Of a stretch of 43,999 nt of DNA, positions 1 through 8,307 are shown in pieces. Position 1 is the first letter of the stretch. The number at the start of each line of letters is the position of its first letter. The notes below the pieces were generated by a model, which was not told the origin of the DNA, did no database searches, and worked only from the letters and a program-made list of their open reading frames with translations. This DNA comes from Planctomycetota bacterium (GTDB taxonomy: Bacteria > Planctomycetota > UBA1135 > UBA2386): assembly GCA_020848735.1 (NCBI GenBank), contig JADLHO010000104.1:1-43999 (forward strand), read 5' to 3'. The position numbers were made by a program, and so were the translations under genes.

Positions 1-1
1 G

Positions 2-598
2 CTGCTCTCGCGCCCGTTCCGCGAGGCGTTGGCGGTCGGCGTCGCCCTCGGGGACGACGCACCGCCCGGCTTCCTGCCGATGCTCGCGGCACCGGGTGGT
101 TCGGGCGCGCACGCGACGCTGACGCACGTCGCGTCGCCGAGGACCTCCCGCGCGCGGCTCGCGTGGCATCCGGTGCACGTGGCGACGCCGCGCGATGCGC
201 TCGCCGCGATGAGCTCACCCGCGCGCAATGCACTCGGCAGCGTCGTCCTCGAAGGTGCCCCGCGCGCCTTCGAGACGCTGCGCCCGGCGATCGAGCCGAC
301 GCTGGCCTATGTCGCCGACGCCGCGAACCGCGTCGCGCTGCGCGTCGCGATGGGCGATGGCCGCGCGTGGCTGGTGCTCAGCGACGCCCTCGCGCCGGGC
401 TGGCGTTGCACGGTCGACGGCGAGCCGCGGCCGATCTTCGCGGCAGACGTCGCGGGGCGGGCGATCGAACTCCGCGAGGGCACACACGAGGTCGTGTTCG
501 AGTACTCGCCGCTCGCGTTGCGCCTCGGTCTCCCCATCGCGGCCTTCGGCCTCGTGCTGCTCGCCGGTGCGGCGCTCTGGTCGCGGCGCCGGAGCTGA
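2..598 (+). CDS. C-terminal part of a YfhO-family membrane protein (cut by window edge)
   Basis: The reading frame is open to the left edge, so only the C-terminal ~199 residues are present; the true start lies outside. The last ~100 residues have the form seen at the end of YfhO-family membrane proteins: a beta-rich segment with LVLSDALAPGWRCTVDGEP, then a stretch ending EGTHEVVFEYSPLALRLG, then one final transmembrane helix (about GLPIAAFGLVLLAGAALW) and a short basic tail WSRRRS. YfhO proteins are large polytopic envelope proteins linked to glycosylation of lipoteichoic acid or other surface polymers in Firmicutes; the substrate here is unknown. The gene is convergent with phoU, 42 bases away. 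Family assignment rests on the C-terminal pattern only. Confidence 0.7.
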   Translation: MLSRPFREALAVGVALGDDAPPGFLPMLAAPGGSGAHATLTHVASPRTSRARLAWHPVHVATPRDALAAMSSPARNALGSVVLEGAPRAFETLRPAIEPTLAYVADAANRVALRVAMGDGRAWLVLSDALAPGWRCTVDGEPRPIFAADVAGRAIELREGTHEVVFEYSPLALRLGLPIAAFGLVLLAGAALWSRRRS

Positions 599-640
599 GC
601 GCGGCGCAGGACGAGCTCGCGGCATCCGGCCGCGCCCGCA

Positions 641-1300
641 TCACCCTTGCCGGCGATGCCGGATCACGCGGCCCTCGACGAGGAAGACCACGTCCTCGGC
701 GATGTTCGTCGCGAGATCCGCGATGCGCTCGAGGTGCCGCGAGCAGGACAGCAGATGCAGCGCGCGCTCGATGCTCTCTGGGTCCGCGCGCATCTGACGT
801 TCCATCACCTGGAACATCTGGCGGTTGAGCTCGTCGACCTCGTCGTCGCGGCTGCGCACGCGGCGCGCGAGTGCGGTGTCCTGGTTCACGAGGGCGTCGA
901 GGCAGTCGCGCAGCATCGCGCGCGTGCACTCCGCCTGGCGGAAGAGCTGCTCGGGCACCGCCAGGGGCGGGCGTTCGCCGAGGAACAGCGCGCGCTCGGC
1001 GATGTTCACCGCGAGATCACCCACGCGCTCGAGGTCGTTGTTGACCTTGAGGACGGTGAGCAGGAAGCGCAGGTCGGAGGCGACGGGCTGATGCAGCGCC
1101 AGCATCTTCTGGCACTCGACCTCGATCCTCACCTCGCGCTCGTCGATCTCGTCGTCGCCCGCGATGACCTCGCGCGCGAGCGCCGGACGGCGGTCGAAGA
1201 GCGCGCTGATCGACTTGTTCACGGCCGCCTCGATGAGCCCACCCATGTCGAGGATCTGGCTCTTGGCGACCTCGAGGTCGCGATGGAAATGGATGGTCAT
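641..1300 (-). CDS. phoU: Phosphate signalling protein PhoU
   Basis: Predicted 219-residue cytoplasmic protein with the two-fold repeated three-helix architecture of PhoU. The metal-binding signatures are visible in each half: NNDLERVGDLAVNIAERA near residue 85 and RHLERIADLATNIAEDVVF near residue 190. PhoU couples the Pst phosphate transporter to the PhoR kinase and damps the Pho response when phosphate is plentiful. The start at MTIHFHRDLEV is chosen because family homology begins there; an upstream in-frame ATG at 1357 would add 19 low-complexity residues. It is the last gene of a phoB-phoR-phoU set on the same strand, 94 bases after phoR. No pst transporter genes are in the window. No clear Shine-Dalgarno precedes the start. 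Confidence 0.95.
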   Translation of the reverse strand: MTIHFHRDLEVAKSQILDMGGLIEAAVNKSISALFDRRPALAREVIAGDDEIDEREVRIEVECQKMLALHQPVASDLRFLLTVLKVNNDLERVGDLAVNIAERALFLGERPPLAVPEQLFRQAECTRAMLRDCLDALVNQDTALARRVRSRDDEVDELNRQMFQVMERQMRADPESIERALHLLSCSRHLERIADLATNIAEDVVFLVEGRVIRHRRQG

Positions 1301-1394
1301 CGGAGGAGCGACACCGCGGGAGCTCGGGGATCGTAGGTAGGTCGCAGGCGCCCGCAAGGACGGGCTCGAAGGTCGAGGTCTTCGCGGCCCACGC

Positions 1395-3170
1395 TCAGGC
1401 CAGGGGAATGCGCACGCGGAAGAGGCTGCCCTGGCCGGGACTGCTCTCGACGTTCACGTCGCCGCCGTGCGCGAGCACGACGTGCTTCACGATCGAGAGC
1501 CCGAGCCCGGTGCCGCCGAGCTCGCGCGATCGCGCCTGATCGACGCGGTAGAAGCGCTGGAAGATCCGGTCGAGGTGCTTGCGCTCGATGCCGATGCCGT
1601 CGTCCTTCACCTCGAGGATCGCGTGCGTCGGCCCGCGGGACAGGCGCACGGTCACGTGCCCCTTCGCCGGCGTGTACTTGAGGGCGTTGTCGATGAGGTT
1701 CGTCGCGACGAGCCGCAGCGAGTCGGCGTCGCCGAGCACGACGAGTTCGTCCTCGGCGAGCTGCGCCTCGGTAGCGATCCCCTTGTCCTCGGCGATGCCG
1801 CGCAGGTGGGCCAACGCGTCCTCGACCGGCTCGCGCAGATCGACGCGCTGCGGCTCGCGCAGCTGACCGCCGGACTCGACGCGCGAGAGCGTCAGCAGAT
1901 CCGACACCAGCGCGGAGAGGCGCAGCACCTGCTCCTTCGACCGCGCGAGGAAGCGCCGGCGCAGGGCCTCGTCCATCTCCGGATCGTCGAGCACCGTCTC
2001 GACCATGCCGCGGATCGCGGCGATGGGCGTCTTGAGTTCGTGGCTGACGTTCGCGACGAAGTCGCGGCGCACGGCCTCGAGCCGCCGCAGCTCGGTCACG
2101 TCGTGGAGCACGAGCACGGCGCCGACGACGAGCTGGTCGGGGCCACGCAGCGGCGAGGCATGGAGTTCCACCCAGCGGTCGCGCGGCGGCCCCACCACGC
2201 GGAGTTCGCCGTGTTCCTCGCGCCCGCGGGCGAGCACGTTCGCGAGGATCGCATGGACCTCCGGCACGCGTGCGAGCTCGAGGACGCGTCGTCCTTCGGG
2301 GTGCGAGCTCGAGAGGCCGAGGATGCGCTGCGCGGCGCCGTTGACGTGCAGCACCCGCTGCTCCAGATCGACGGCGAGCACGCCCTCCACCATCGCGCCG
2401 AGGATCGCGAGCACCTTGTTGCGATCGCTCGCGCCGGCCTCCGTGCGGTCGCGGCTGTTGCGCGCGACGGCGGTGATCGCGCCGGCGAGCTCGCCGAACG
2501 GCGCCACGTCGTCCTCGTCGAGCTGCGGATCGAAGTCGCCGTGGCTCAACGCGGTCGCGGCCGCGGTGATCGCACGCACCGGGCGCGTGACGAGGCGCGC
2601 GGTCCGCAGGGCGACGACGCCGATCGCGATCAGCGCCACGAGGCCGAGCACGAGCACGAGGTCGCGGAACCGGCCCTGCCGGCCATCGACGAGGTCGCTC
2701 TCCTCGGCGACGCGGATCACGCCGAGCGGCCGACCGCCCTCGTCGAGACGCCGCGCGAAGAACGCGACGCGGTGCGGGAGGTACGGAACCTCGCGGAGGG
2801 CGAACGCGACCTCGTCGGTACGCGCGGCGACGACCTCTTGGCGGTCGCCCTCGCGCGACTGCAGGCCGAGCTTCTCGGCCGAGTCCGCGAGCACCGCCCC
2901 GCTCGAGCCGAAGAGCGTGACGCGCACACCGGCGCGCGCCGCGGCCGTGCCGGCGAACGCGGCCAGCGCGCCGGGGCGCGCCTCGTCGGGCGCGAGCCAG
3001 GCCGCGCGCGCCTCGGGCTCGAGCAGGGCCACCGTCCCGGCGAGCCGCACGCGCGCGGCCGCCACGGCCGCCGACTCGATCGCGCGCAGGCCGGACTCGC
3101 CGAGCGCCGCGATCAGCAACGCGAGGATCGCGAGCGGGCAGATCGCGAAGCGCCACCCGAGTCGCCGCAA
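1395..3170 (-). CDS. phoR: Phosphate-regulon sensor histidine kinase PhoR
   Basis: 591-residue membrane kinase. Order of parts: transmembrane helix 1 (about 8-27), a periplasmic sensor region (28-168), transmembrane helix 2 (about 170-190), HAMP linker (190-238), PAS domain (about 250-360), dimerisation/phosphoacceptor domain with FVANVSHELKTPI (His377), and the ATP-binding domain with LIDNALKYTP (N box), DDGIGIERK (G1), FQRFYRVD (F box) and GGTGLGLSIVKH (G2). This matches the Gram-positive type PhoR with a large extracytoplasmic sensor rather than the short E. coli form. The start is a TTG codon one base after the phoB stop codon, which implies translational coupling. The likely partner is the response regulator directly upstream. 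Confidence 0.93.
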   Translation of the reverse strand: MRRLGWRFAICPLAILALLIAALGESGLRAIESAAVAAARVRLAGTVALLEPEARAAWLAPDEARPGALAAFAGTAAARAGVRVTLFGSSGAVLADSAEKLGLQSREGDRQEVVAARTDEVAFALREVPYLPHRVAFFARRLDEGGRPLGVIRVAEESDLVDGRQGRFRDLVLVLGLVALIAIGVVALRTARLVTRPVRAITAAATALSHGDFDPQLDEDDVAPFGELAGAITAVARNSRDRTEAGASDRNKVLAILGAMVEGVLAVDLEQRVLHVNGAAQRILGLSSSHPEGRRVLELARVPEVHAILANVLARGREEHGELRVVGPPRDRWVELHASPLRGPDQLVVGAVLVLHDVTELRRLEAVRRDFVANVSHELKTPIAAIRGMVETVLDDPEMDEALRRRFLARSKEQVLRLSALVSDLLTLSRVESGGQLREPQRVDLREPVEDALAHLRGIAEDKGIATEAQLAEDELVVLGDADSLRLVATNLIDNALKYTPAKGHVTVRLSRGPTHAILEVKDDGIGIERKHLDRIFQRFYRVDQARSRELGGTGLGLSIVKHVVLAHGGDVNVESSPGQGSLFRVRIPLA

Positions 3171-3171
3171 C

Positions 3172-3873
3172 TCAGCCCCCCGTGGCGTCGGCGAAGCGGT
3201 AGCCGACGCCGCGCACCGTTTCGATCCAGTTCCGGTACTCGCCGAGCTTCTTCCGCAGCGAACCGACGTGCACGTCGATGTTGCGGTCGAGGACGACGGC
3301 GTCCTCGCCGATCACACGGCTGAGCAGGTGGTCGCGCGAGAACACGCGACCCGGATGCGAGGCGAGGAAGTGGAGCAGGCGCATCTCGGTCGCCGTGCAG
3401 TCGACGCGCTCCCCGTCGACCAGCACCTCGTGGCGCGAGGTGTCGATCACGAGCCCGCCGTACACCACGCGATCGCCCTTGCCCCGCTCCTCCTTGAGCG
3501 GGCCGCGCCGCAGCACGGCCTTCACCCGCGCGAGCAGCTCCTTCGGGCTGAAGGGCTTCGTCATGTAGTCGTCGGCGCCGACACCGAGGCCGAGGACGAC
3601 GTCGCTCTCCTCCCCCTTCGCCGTGAGCATGATCACGGGGATCGACCGGGTGATGGGATCCTGCTTGAGCCGGCGGCAGACCTCGACGCCGTCGAGCACG
3701 GGGAGCATGAGGTCCAAGAGCACGAGGTCGGGGTTCGCACGGCGCACGCCGTCGAGCCCCTGTTCCCCGTCGCGGAAGGCACGCACGCGGTACCCCTCGC
3801 GCGCGAGGTTGTACTCGAGCACGTCGAGGATGTCGGACTCGTCTTCGACGACGACGATGGTCTCTCGCTTCAT
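3172..3873 (-). CDS. phoB: Phosphate-regulon response regulator PhoB/PhoP (OmpR family)
   Basis: 233-residue two-domain regulator. The receiver domain (about 1-120) shows the acidic pair VVEDE, the phospho-acceptor Asp in LVLLDLMLP, the conserved Thr in IMLTAKG and the Lys in YMTKPF. The C-terminal winged helix (about 140-230) ends with NIDVHVGSLRKKLG and IETVRGVGYRF, typical of OmpR/PhoB proteins. It should be phosphorylated by PhoR and bind promoters of phosphate-scavenging genes. I chose the start MKRETIVVVEDE since the family begins there; an ATG at 3918 would add 15 residues. A TAGCCT -10-like element on this strand at 3943-3948, with no good -35, may mark its promoter. No Pho box was recognised by eye. 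Confidence 0.93.
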   Translation of the reverse strand: MKRETIVVVEDESDILDVLEYNLAREGYRVRAFRDGEQGLDGVRRANPDLVLLDLMLPVLDGVEVCRRLKQDPITRSIPVIMLTAKGEESDVVLGLGVGADDYMTKPFSPKELLARVKAVLRRGPLKEERGKGDRVVYGGLVIDTSRHEVLVDGERVDCTATEMRLLHFLASHPGRVFSRDHLLSRVIGEDAVVLDRNIDVHVGSLRKKLGEYRNWIETVRGVGYRFADATGG

Positions 3874-3984
3874 CGCGAATCGCTGGGTCTCGAGTTCGTC
3901 CTCGACCGAGCGGTCCATCCGCCCGACCTGAGACGGGCGGGCAGGCTAGCTCTCGAGTTCAAGGCTGGATCAACGCCACGTGAG

Positions 3985-4033
3985 GCCCTCGTCGAGCGAG
4001 GCCCGGCAAGCCGGGCTTGCCCTGCACGAGGGC
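3985..4033. repeat. Nested inverted repeat upstream of phoB and ssrA
   Basis: Outer arms GCCCTCGT (3985-3992) and ACGAGGGC (4026-4033) are perfectly complementary and enclose a second perfect hairpin, GCCCGGC (4001-4007) with GCCGGGC (4010-4016). It lies between the divergent phoB and ssrA genes and overlaps the -35 element proposed for ssrA. It could be an operator, a terminator-like fold in a leader, or chance in GC-rich DNA. Confidence 0.5.
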
Positions 4034-4045
4034 GAGGACGATACT
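4017..4045 (+). promoter_or_regulatory. Candidate sigma70-type promoter for ssrA
   Basis: TTGCCC (4017-4022), 17-bp spacer, GATACT (4040-4045). Transcription would start near 4052 and leave a 5' extension of about 75 nt before the mature tmRNA end, which RNase P normally removes. The match is moderate. Confidence 0.4.
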
Positions 4046-4127
4046 CCGCCGCGCGTTCGAGCGTCGAGCGCCATGACCTCGGCCTCGCGAGTCCTCGCGG
4101 CGCTGCGGTCGGGGCGAACGGCGTTGC

Positions 4128-4476
4128 GGGGGCGATCGGCATCGACCGGATGCCGTCACGACGTGGGTGGCGTGCCGAGGGGCCGGGAGGCCTCGACAAA
4201 ACCCGGCACAAACTGAAGTGCCAACCAGCACTACGCTCTGGCTGCCTGATTGAGTAGCCACGTCGACGGTCCTTCGCCTGCGGGGGCCGTTGGCGATACC
4301 TAGCAGGCTGGTCGAAGTCGGCTGCTCGTCCCGACCTCGATGAGATCCAGATCGAGCTGGCGCGCGCGGATCCCGGTCGTCGGAGACGCGTCGCGCGAGA
4401 CCAAGTAGGCGACCTACGCACGTAGAGGCCCACGTCGGGGCATCACGGGACGCGGGTTCGATTCCCGCCGCCTCCA
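4128..4476 (+). ncRNA. ssrA: Transfer-messenger RNA (tmRNA)
   Basis: The 5' acceptor strand GGGGGCG (4128-4134) pairs with CGCCTCC (4469-4475, one G-U pair), followed by discriminator A at 4476; CCA is not encoded. The T arm is GCGGG, loop TTCGATT, CCCGC (4452-4468). The 5' part continues with ATCGGCATCGACCGG, like the GATTCTGGATTCGACGGG region of E. coli tmRNA. The tag frame begins after AAACTGAAGT with resume codon GCC at 4220 and reads ANQHYALAA followed by TGA at 4247-4249; the end YALAA matches the ClpXP degron of E. coli tag ANDENYALAA. tmRNA frees stalled ribosomes and tags the unfinished protein. The one-piece length of 349 nt is normal. Its partner smpB lies just downstream on the opposite strand. 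No protein gene competes for this interval. Confidence 0.95.
4220..4249 (+). other. tmRNA proteolysis-tag reading frame
   Basis: Codons GCC AAC CAG CAC TAC GCT CTG GCT GCC TGA encode ANQHYALAA. An alanine from charged tmRNA would precede it. The second in-frame stop often seen is not directly adjacent. Confidence 0.9.
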
Positions 4477-4514
4477 CTCCTTCGAACGCGCTCGCCTGGC
4501 GAGAACGAGGTCAC

Positions 4515-4556
4515 GACCGCATCGTGCGCGAGCCATCGCGCGTGCACGGTGCGGTC
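4515..4556. terminator. Hairpin between convergent ssrA and smpB
   Basis: Arms GACCGCA (4515-4521) and TGCGGTC (4550-4556) enclose an inner stem GCGCGA with TCGCGC. No T tract follows on either strand. It is placed to stop transcription from both sides, but termination is inferred from position and structure only. Confidence 0.5.
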
Positions 4557-4584
4557 CTGGCCGCGGTATCCGGCCGGGCCTCGC

Positions 4585-5070
4585 TCAGCGCCCTTCGCGC
4601 ATCTCGCGCTTCGCGTCCTTCTGCTTCGCGGACTCGCGCTTGTCGTGGGTCTTCTTGCCGCGGCAGACCCCGAGCTCGAGCTTCGCGATGCCGCGGGTGT
4701 TGAAGTAGAGCCGCAGCGGCACCAGGGCGAGGCCCTTCTGGGCGACCTTGGCTTCGAGCTTGCGGATCTGGGCCTTGCGCAGGAGCAGCTTGCGGCGGCG
4801 CGTCGGCTTGTGGTTCGCGCGGTTGCCGTGCGAGTACTCCTCGATGTGGGCGCCGACCAGGAAGAGCTCGCCGTCGTCGACGCGCGCGTAGCTCTCCTCG
4901 AGGTGGGCCTTGCCCTCGCGCAGGGTCTTCACCTCGGTGCCGACGAGCACGAGCCCGGTCTCGAGGGTCTCGAGGACCTCGTAGCGGAACCGCGCCTTGC
5001 GGTTGTCCACGATCAGGGTCGGCGCGGCTTCCGCGTTCGACCTGGCTGCGCTCGCGCTGCTCTTCGCCAC
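4585..5070 (-). CDS. smpB: SsrA-binding protein SmpB
   Basis: 161-residue cytoplasmic RNA-binding protein, the usual family length. It shows the SmpB landmarks: N-terminal NRKARFRYEVLE, GTEVKTLREGK, the LVGAHIEEY strand, NHKPTRRRKLLL, LVPLRLYFNTRGIAKLELG, and the C-terminal basic tail beginning GKKTHDKRES that inserts into the ribosomal mRNA channel. SmpB binds the tRNA-like end of tmRNA and brings it to stalled ribosomes. The start MAKSSASAAR gives about 15 extra residues before the conserved core. It is convergent with ssrA, 108 bases apart. The reverse-strand tail is rich in Lys and Glu as is normal here. Confidence 0.96.
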   Translation of the reverse strand: MAKSSASAARSNAEAAPTLIVDNRKARFRYEVLETLETGLVLVGTEVKTLREGKAHLEESYARVDDGELFLVGAHIEEYSHGNRANHKPTRRRKLLLRKAQIRKLEAKVAQKGLALVPLRLYFNTRGIAKLELGVCRGKKTHDKRESAKQKDAKREMREGR

Positions 5071-5135
5071 GGCCGCACCCTAGGGGACTCCGCACGCAGC
5101 GGCAACGACGCTTCCGCTGCGATTCCGCCGAGCCC

Positions 5136-5163
5136 TTGCATCGCCACTCGCAGTCGCTAAGGT
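5136..5163 (+). promoter_or_regulatory. Candidate sigma70-type promoter for tRNA-Leu
   Basis: TTGCAT (5136-5141), 16-bp spacer, TAAGGT (5158-5163). Transcription would begin near 5170, nine bases before the mature tRNA. The same -10 hexamer occurs in the candidate rho promoter. Confidence 0.6.
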
Positions 5164-5178
5164 CCTCGCCCTCCGCAC

Positions 5179-5265
5179 GCCCAGGTGGCGGAATCGGCAG
5201 ACGCGCTAGGTTCAGGTCCTAGTGGGGCTAAACACCCCGTGGAGGTTCAAGTCCTCTCCTGGGCA
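5179..5265 (+). tRNA. tRNA-Leu, anticodon CAG
   Basis: 87-nt class II tRNA. Acceptor GCCCAGG (5179-5185) pairs with CCTGGGC (5258-5264), discriminator A at 5265; CCA is not encoded. The anticodon stem CTAGG/CCTAG encloses loop TTCAGGT with anticodon CAG at 5213-5215, reading CUG. A long variable arm (TGGGGCTAAACACCCC) follows, then the T arm with GGTTCAAGTCC. CTG is a heavily used codon in this GC-rich DNA. Confidence 0.96.
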
Positions 5266-5387
5266 TGCTTCGACGTGACGGGCTGCGGCTCGCCCGGCCG
5301 CCGGGCGGCTGCAGCCGCGAGCGGCGCACCTGAGCCGTGAGACCGAGCTGCGAGCCTGAGCGGCGACCCTGAGTTGGCACGGGGGCG

Positions 5388-6584
5388 ATGGCCACGCATT
5401 CGGACCCAGCCGTGACGAGCGCTGCCCGCTTCCATCCTCTCCGCATCGGTTCGCTGAGCATCGACCCCCCGGTCGTGCTCGCCCCGATGGCGGGAGTGAC
5501 GAACGCGCCCTTCCGCACGCTCTGCCGCCGCTTCTCCGCGCAGCGCTGCCTCTACGTCGGCGAGATGATCACCGCGCGCGCCTTCGTCGACGGGCACGCG
5601 CGCACGCGGCAGCTCGCGACCTTCGGCGCCGAGGAGCGCGGTGTCCCGCGGAGCATCCAGCTCTACGGCACCGACGCGCGCTACCTCGGCGAGGCGGCGC
5701 GCATCCTCGTCGAGGAGGACGGCGCGGATCACATCGACCTCAACTTCGGCTGTCCGGTGCGCAAGGTGACCGCGTCCGGCGGCGGCGCCGCGATCCCCCT
5801 GCGCCCGCGTCTGCTCGCACGCCTCGTCCGCGCGGTGGTCGTCGCGGCCGGTCGCGTGCCCGTGACGATGAAGTTCCGCAAGGGCGTCGACGACGGGCTC
5901 ATCACCTGCTTCGACGCGGGTCGCGTCGGCGAGTCCGAAGGCTGCGCCGCGATCGCGCTGCATGCGCGCACCGCCGCGCAGCTCTACTCGGGCAGCGCGG
6001 ACTGGCCGGCGATCGCGGCGCTCAAGCAGGCCATCACGACGATCCCCGTCCTCGGCAACGGCGACATCTTCGAAGGCGAGGACGCGCTGCGCATGATGCG
6101 GGAGACCGGTTGCGACGGCGTCGTCGTCGGCCGCGGCTGTCTCGGTCGCCCCTGGTTGTTCCGCGACCTCTGCGCCGCCTTCGACGGCACGCCGATCCCG
6201 GCGGCCCCCGCGCTCGGCGAGGTCGTCGACGTCCTGCGCGAACACGCGCGCCTGCTCGCGGAGTTCTTCGGCGAGCGCATCGGCGTGATGCACGTGCGCA
6301 AGTGGACCGGTTGGTACCTGCGCGGCTTCCGCGGCGCGCGGCGCGTGATCGACGCGCTCTGTCGCGTCGCAACGCTCGCCGAACTCGAGGCGATCCTGCT
6401 CGCGATGCCGCGCGAGGAGCCCTACCCGCTCACGGCGCTGCGGGCGAAACGCTGCAAGGGCGGCCAGACGCAGACCGTGTCGCTGCCGCCGGGCTTCCTC
6501 GTCGACCGCTTCGAGGACGATCGCGAGATCGGCGGCGGCGACGAATGCGCCGATGCGGACGAGGCCGCGCGCCACGGCGGATGA
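5388..6584 (+). CDS. dusB: tRNA-dihydrouridine synthase (DusB/NifR3 type)
   Basis: 398-residue FMN enzyme that reduces uridine to dihydrouridine in tRNA D loops. The TIM-barrel landmarks are present: VLAPMAGVTNAPFR near residue 30, the catalytic Cys122 in NFGCPVRKVT, MKFRKG, LHARTAAQLYSG, and the FMN phosphate site VLGNGDI with VVVGRGCLGRPWLF. In my recollection the sequence around GCAAIALHARTAAQLYSG resembles actinobacterial NifR3-like proteins more than E. coli DusB. The C-terminal ~40 residues (from FEDDREIGG) are an acidic low-complexity extension with no visible role. The gene lies downstream of tRNA-Leu, a sensible neighbour for a tRNA-modifying enzyme, and before an exported Kelch protein on the same strand. 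Confidence 0.93.
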   Translation: MATHSDPAVTSAARFHPLRIGSLSIDPPVVLAPMAGVTNAPFRTLCRRFSAQRCLYVGEMITARAFVDGHARTRQLATFGAEERGVPRSIQLYGTDARYLGEAARILVEEDGADHIDLNFGCPVRKVTASGGGAAIPLRPRLLARLVRAVVVAAGRVPVTMKFRKGVDDGLITCFDAGRVGESEGCAAIALHARTAAQLYSGSADWPAIAALKQAITTIPVLGNGDIFEGEDALRMMRETGCDGVVVGRGCLGRPWLFRDLCAAFDGTPIPAAPALGEVVDVLREHARLLAEFFGERIGVMHVRKWTGWYLRGFRGARRVIDALCRVATLAELEAILLAMPREEPYPLTALRAKRCKGGQTQTVSLPPGFLVDRFEDDREIGGGDECADADEAARHGG

Positions 6585-6710
6585 GCGCGGGAACGCGCCG
6601 CGCACATCGCGGGCGCGACACTGGCCGGAAGCCGCGGAGCGTGTCACCATTCGCCGCGCACGCCCGCCTCGCCGCAGCTCCTCGAGCGGGACGTCCCATC
6701 GACGACCACC

Positions 6711-8249
6711 ATGCGCACGTCCATCGCTCTCGCTTCCGTCCTCGCGTCCTGTCTCGGCACCGGCACGCTGTCCGCGCAGGGCAGCTTCGATCTCGACAAG
6801 GCGACCGATGGCCGCCTCGCCTTCGTCGCCGGCTTCAACTTCACGAACGCCCCCGCCGCGTCGACCCTGCTCTTCATGAGCTCGGTGACGAGCGGGCCGA
6901 TCCCGCTCTCGATCGTCGACCCCGCCGACCCGCGTTCGCTCGCGGTGGGTCTCGAGCTCGCCGCGCTGTGGTTCACGGTGCCGACCGGGACGGGCAACGG
7001 CCAGGTCGGTCTGCCGACGCCCGCCGATCCCGCGCTCGCCGGCGCGCTGATGAACTTCCAGGCGCTGACCGCACCGGGCACGAGCCTCGTGCTCGGCGCG
7101 CTGTCGAACCCCGTCACGCAGCAGCTCGGTCTCGCGGGCACGCCGACCGCACTGCCGCGCAACCTGGTCATCGGCCGCGCGCTCTCGCAGTCGTTCCGCG
7201 TCGGCCGCGACATCATGCTCGCGGGCGGCGGTCGCGGTTCGCTGCTCGGCGCCACGGGTCTCGCGTCGACCGAGCGCTACGACGGCCGGCGCATGACCGT
7301 CGCGTCGGGCCCCACGATGACGACGCCGCGCGCGCTCGCCTTCTCGACCACGCTCAACGACGGCCGCGTGCTGATCTGCGGCGGCGTCGACGCCACCGGC
7401 GTCGTGCTCGCCTCGGCGGAGATCTACAACCCCGCCACCAACACGTTCACGGCGACGGGCAGCATGACCGTCGCGCGCGCCGCCTTCGACGGGACCATCC
7501 TCGCGAACGGCAAGGTCATGGTGGCGGGCGGCACGACCAACCTCGCCGACGCGGTGCAGGCGCTGACGAACGCGCAGGACACCGTCGAGGTCTACGACCC
7601 CGCGACCGGCGTCTGGACCCGCGTCGCCGCGATGGCCGATCGCCTGCTCGCGCCCGACCTCACGCTCCTCGCCAACGGCAACGTGCTGCTCTCCGGCGGC
7701 TTCGACGTGAACTCGTTCCTCGGCCTGCCCCTCCCGGTCGGCTCGATCACGACCTGCCGCCGCTACAACCCGAACACCAACACCTGGAGCAGCGCGGCGC
7801 CGATGAACGCGAGCCGCGGCGCGCACGGCATCAACACGGTGCGGCTGCCCGACGGCCGCGTGCTCGTCACCGGTGGCGCGAGTTCCGGCCCCGATCTCAC
7901 GCAGGCGAGCTCGATCGCGAACGCGGAGCTCTACAACCCGACGACCAACTCCTGGACGGCGTTGGCGAACATGGCGACGCCGCGCGCCATCCACTCGGTG
8001 ACCCTGACGCTCGACGGCCGCGTGGTCGTCGCGGGCGGTGCCGGCGGCACCTTCACCGCGCCGGTCGAGACCGCCAGCGCGCAGGTCCTCGATCCGGCGA
8101 GCAACACCTGGTCGCCGCTGAGCAACCTGACGACGCCCCGTGCGGGCCACGCGGCACTGGCGACCGACGACGGCCTCATCGTGCTGCTCGGCGGACAGAC
8201 CGGTGGCGGCGCGACCTCGCTCTCGAGCATCGAGACGATCCGTCCCTGA
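6711..8249 (+). CDS. Exported Kelch-repeat beta-propeller protein
   Basis: 512-residue protein with a clear signal peptide (basic start MRTS, hydrophobic core, cleavage probably after TGTLSA). Residues ~170-510 carry about six Kelch repeats, each with a double glycine after a strand (ICGGVD, MVAGGT, LLSGGF, VTGGAS, VVAGGAG, LLGGQT) and a following Y-N-P-x-T-N-x-W/F segment such as EIYNPATNTFTATGSM. The first ~150 residues lack repeats and contain ALTAPGTSLVLGAL-type text of unknown fold. Kelch propellers bind proteins or carbohydrates; galactose-oxidase residues were not recognised, so no enzyme activity is assigned. It likely acts outside the cytoplasmic membrane. It appears to be a single gene, followed by a hairpin. 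Confidence 0.85.
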   Translation: MRTSIALASVLASCLGTGTLSAQGSFDLDKATDGRLAFVAGFNFTNAPAASTLLFMSSVTSGPIPLSIVDPADPRSLAVGLELAALWFTVPTGTGNGQVGLPTPADPALAGALMNFQALTAPGTSLVLGALSNPVTQQLGLAGTPTALPRNLVIGRALSQSFRVGRDIMLAGGGRGSLLGATGLASTERYDGRRMTVASGPTMTTPRALAFSTTLNDGRVLICGGVDATGVVLASAEIYNPATNTFTATGSMTVARAAFDGTILANGKVMVAGGTTNLADAVQALTNAQDTVEVYDPATGVWTRVAAMADRLLAPDLTLLANGNVLLSGGFDVNSFLGLPLPVGSITTCRRYNPNTNTWSSAAPMNASRGAHGINTVRLPDGRVLVTGGASSGPDLTQASSIANAELYNPTTNSWTALANMATPRAIHSVTLTLDGRVVVAGGAGGTFTAPVETASAQVLDPASNTWSPLSNLTTPRAGHAALATDDGLIVLLGGQTGGGATSLSSIETIRP

Positions 8250-8274
8250 ACACCGGCCGCCCTGCGCACGGCCA

Positions 8275-8302
8275 CGCTGCGATCGGCGCGCGACGCGCAG
8301 CG
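8275..8302 (+). terminator. Hairpin after the Kelch gene
   Basis: CGCTGCG (8275-8281) and CGCAGCG (8296-8302) form a 7-bp stem 26 bases after the Kelch stop codon, followed by CTGGGTTG rather than a T run. A weak intrinsic or Rho-assisted terminator is plausible. It ends just before the next promoter. Confidence 0.4.
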
Positions 8303-8307
8303 CTGGG

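Noticed and set aside
4010..4060. Collagen-like GKPGLPGLA peptide on the minus strand
   Set aside because: It comes from the nested inverted repeat and lies in a frame that also runs into the tmRNA gene; no start or ribosome site supports it.
3873..4127. Pho box upstream of phoB
   Set aside because: No CTGTCAT-like tandem repeat was found; the known consensus comes from other phyla and may not apply.
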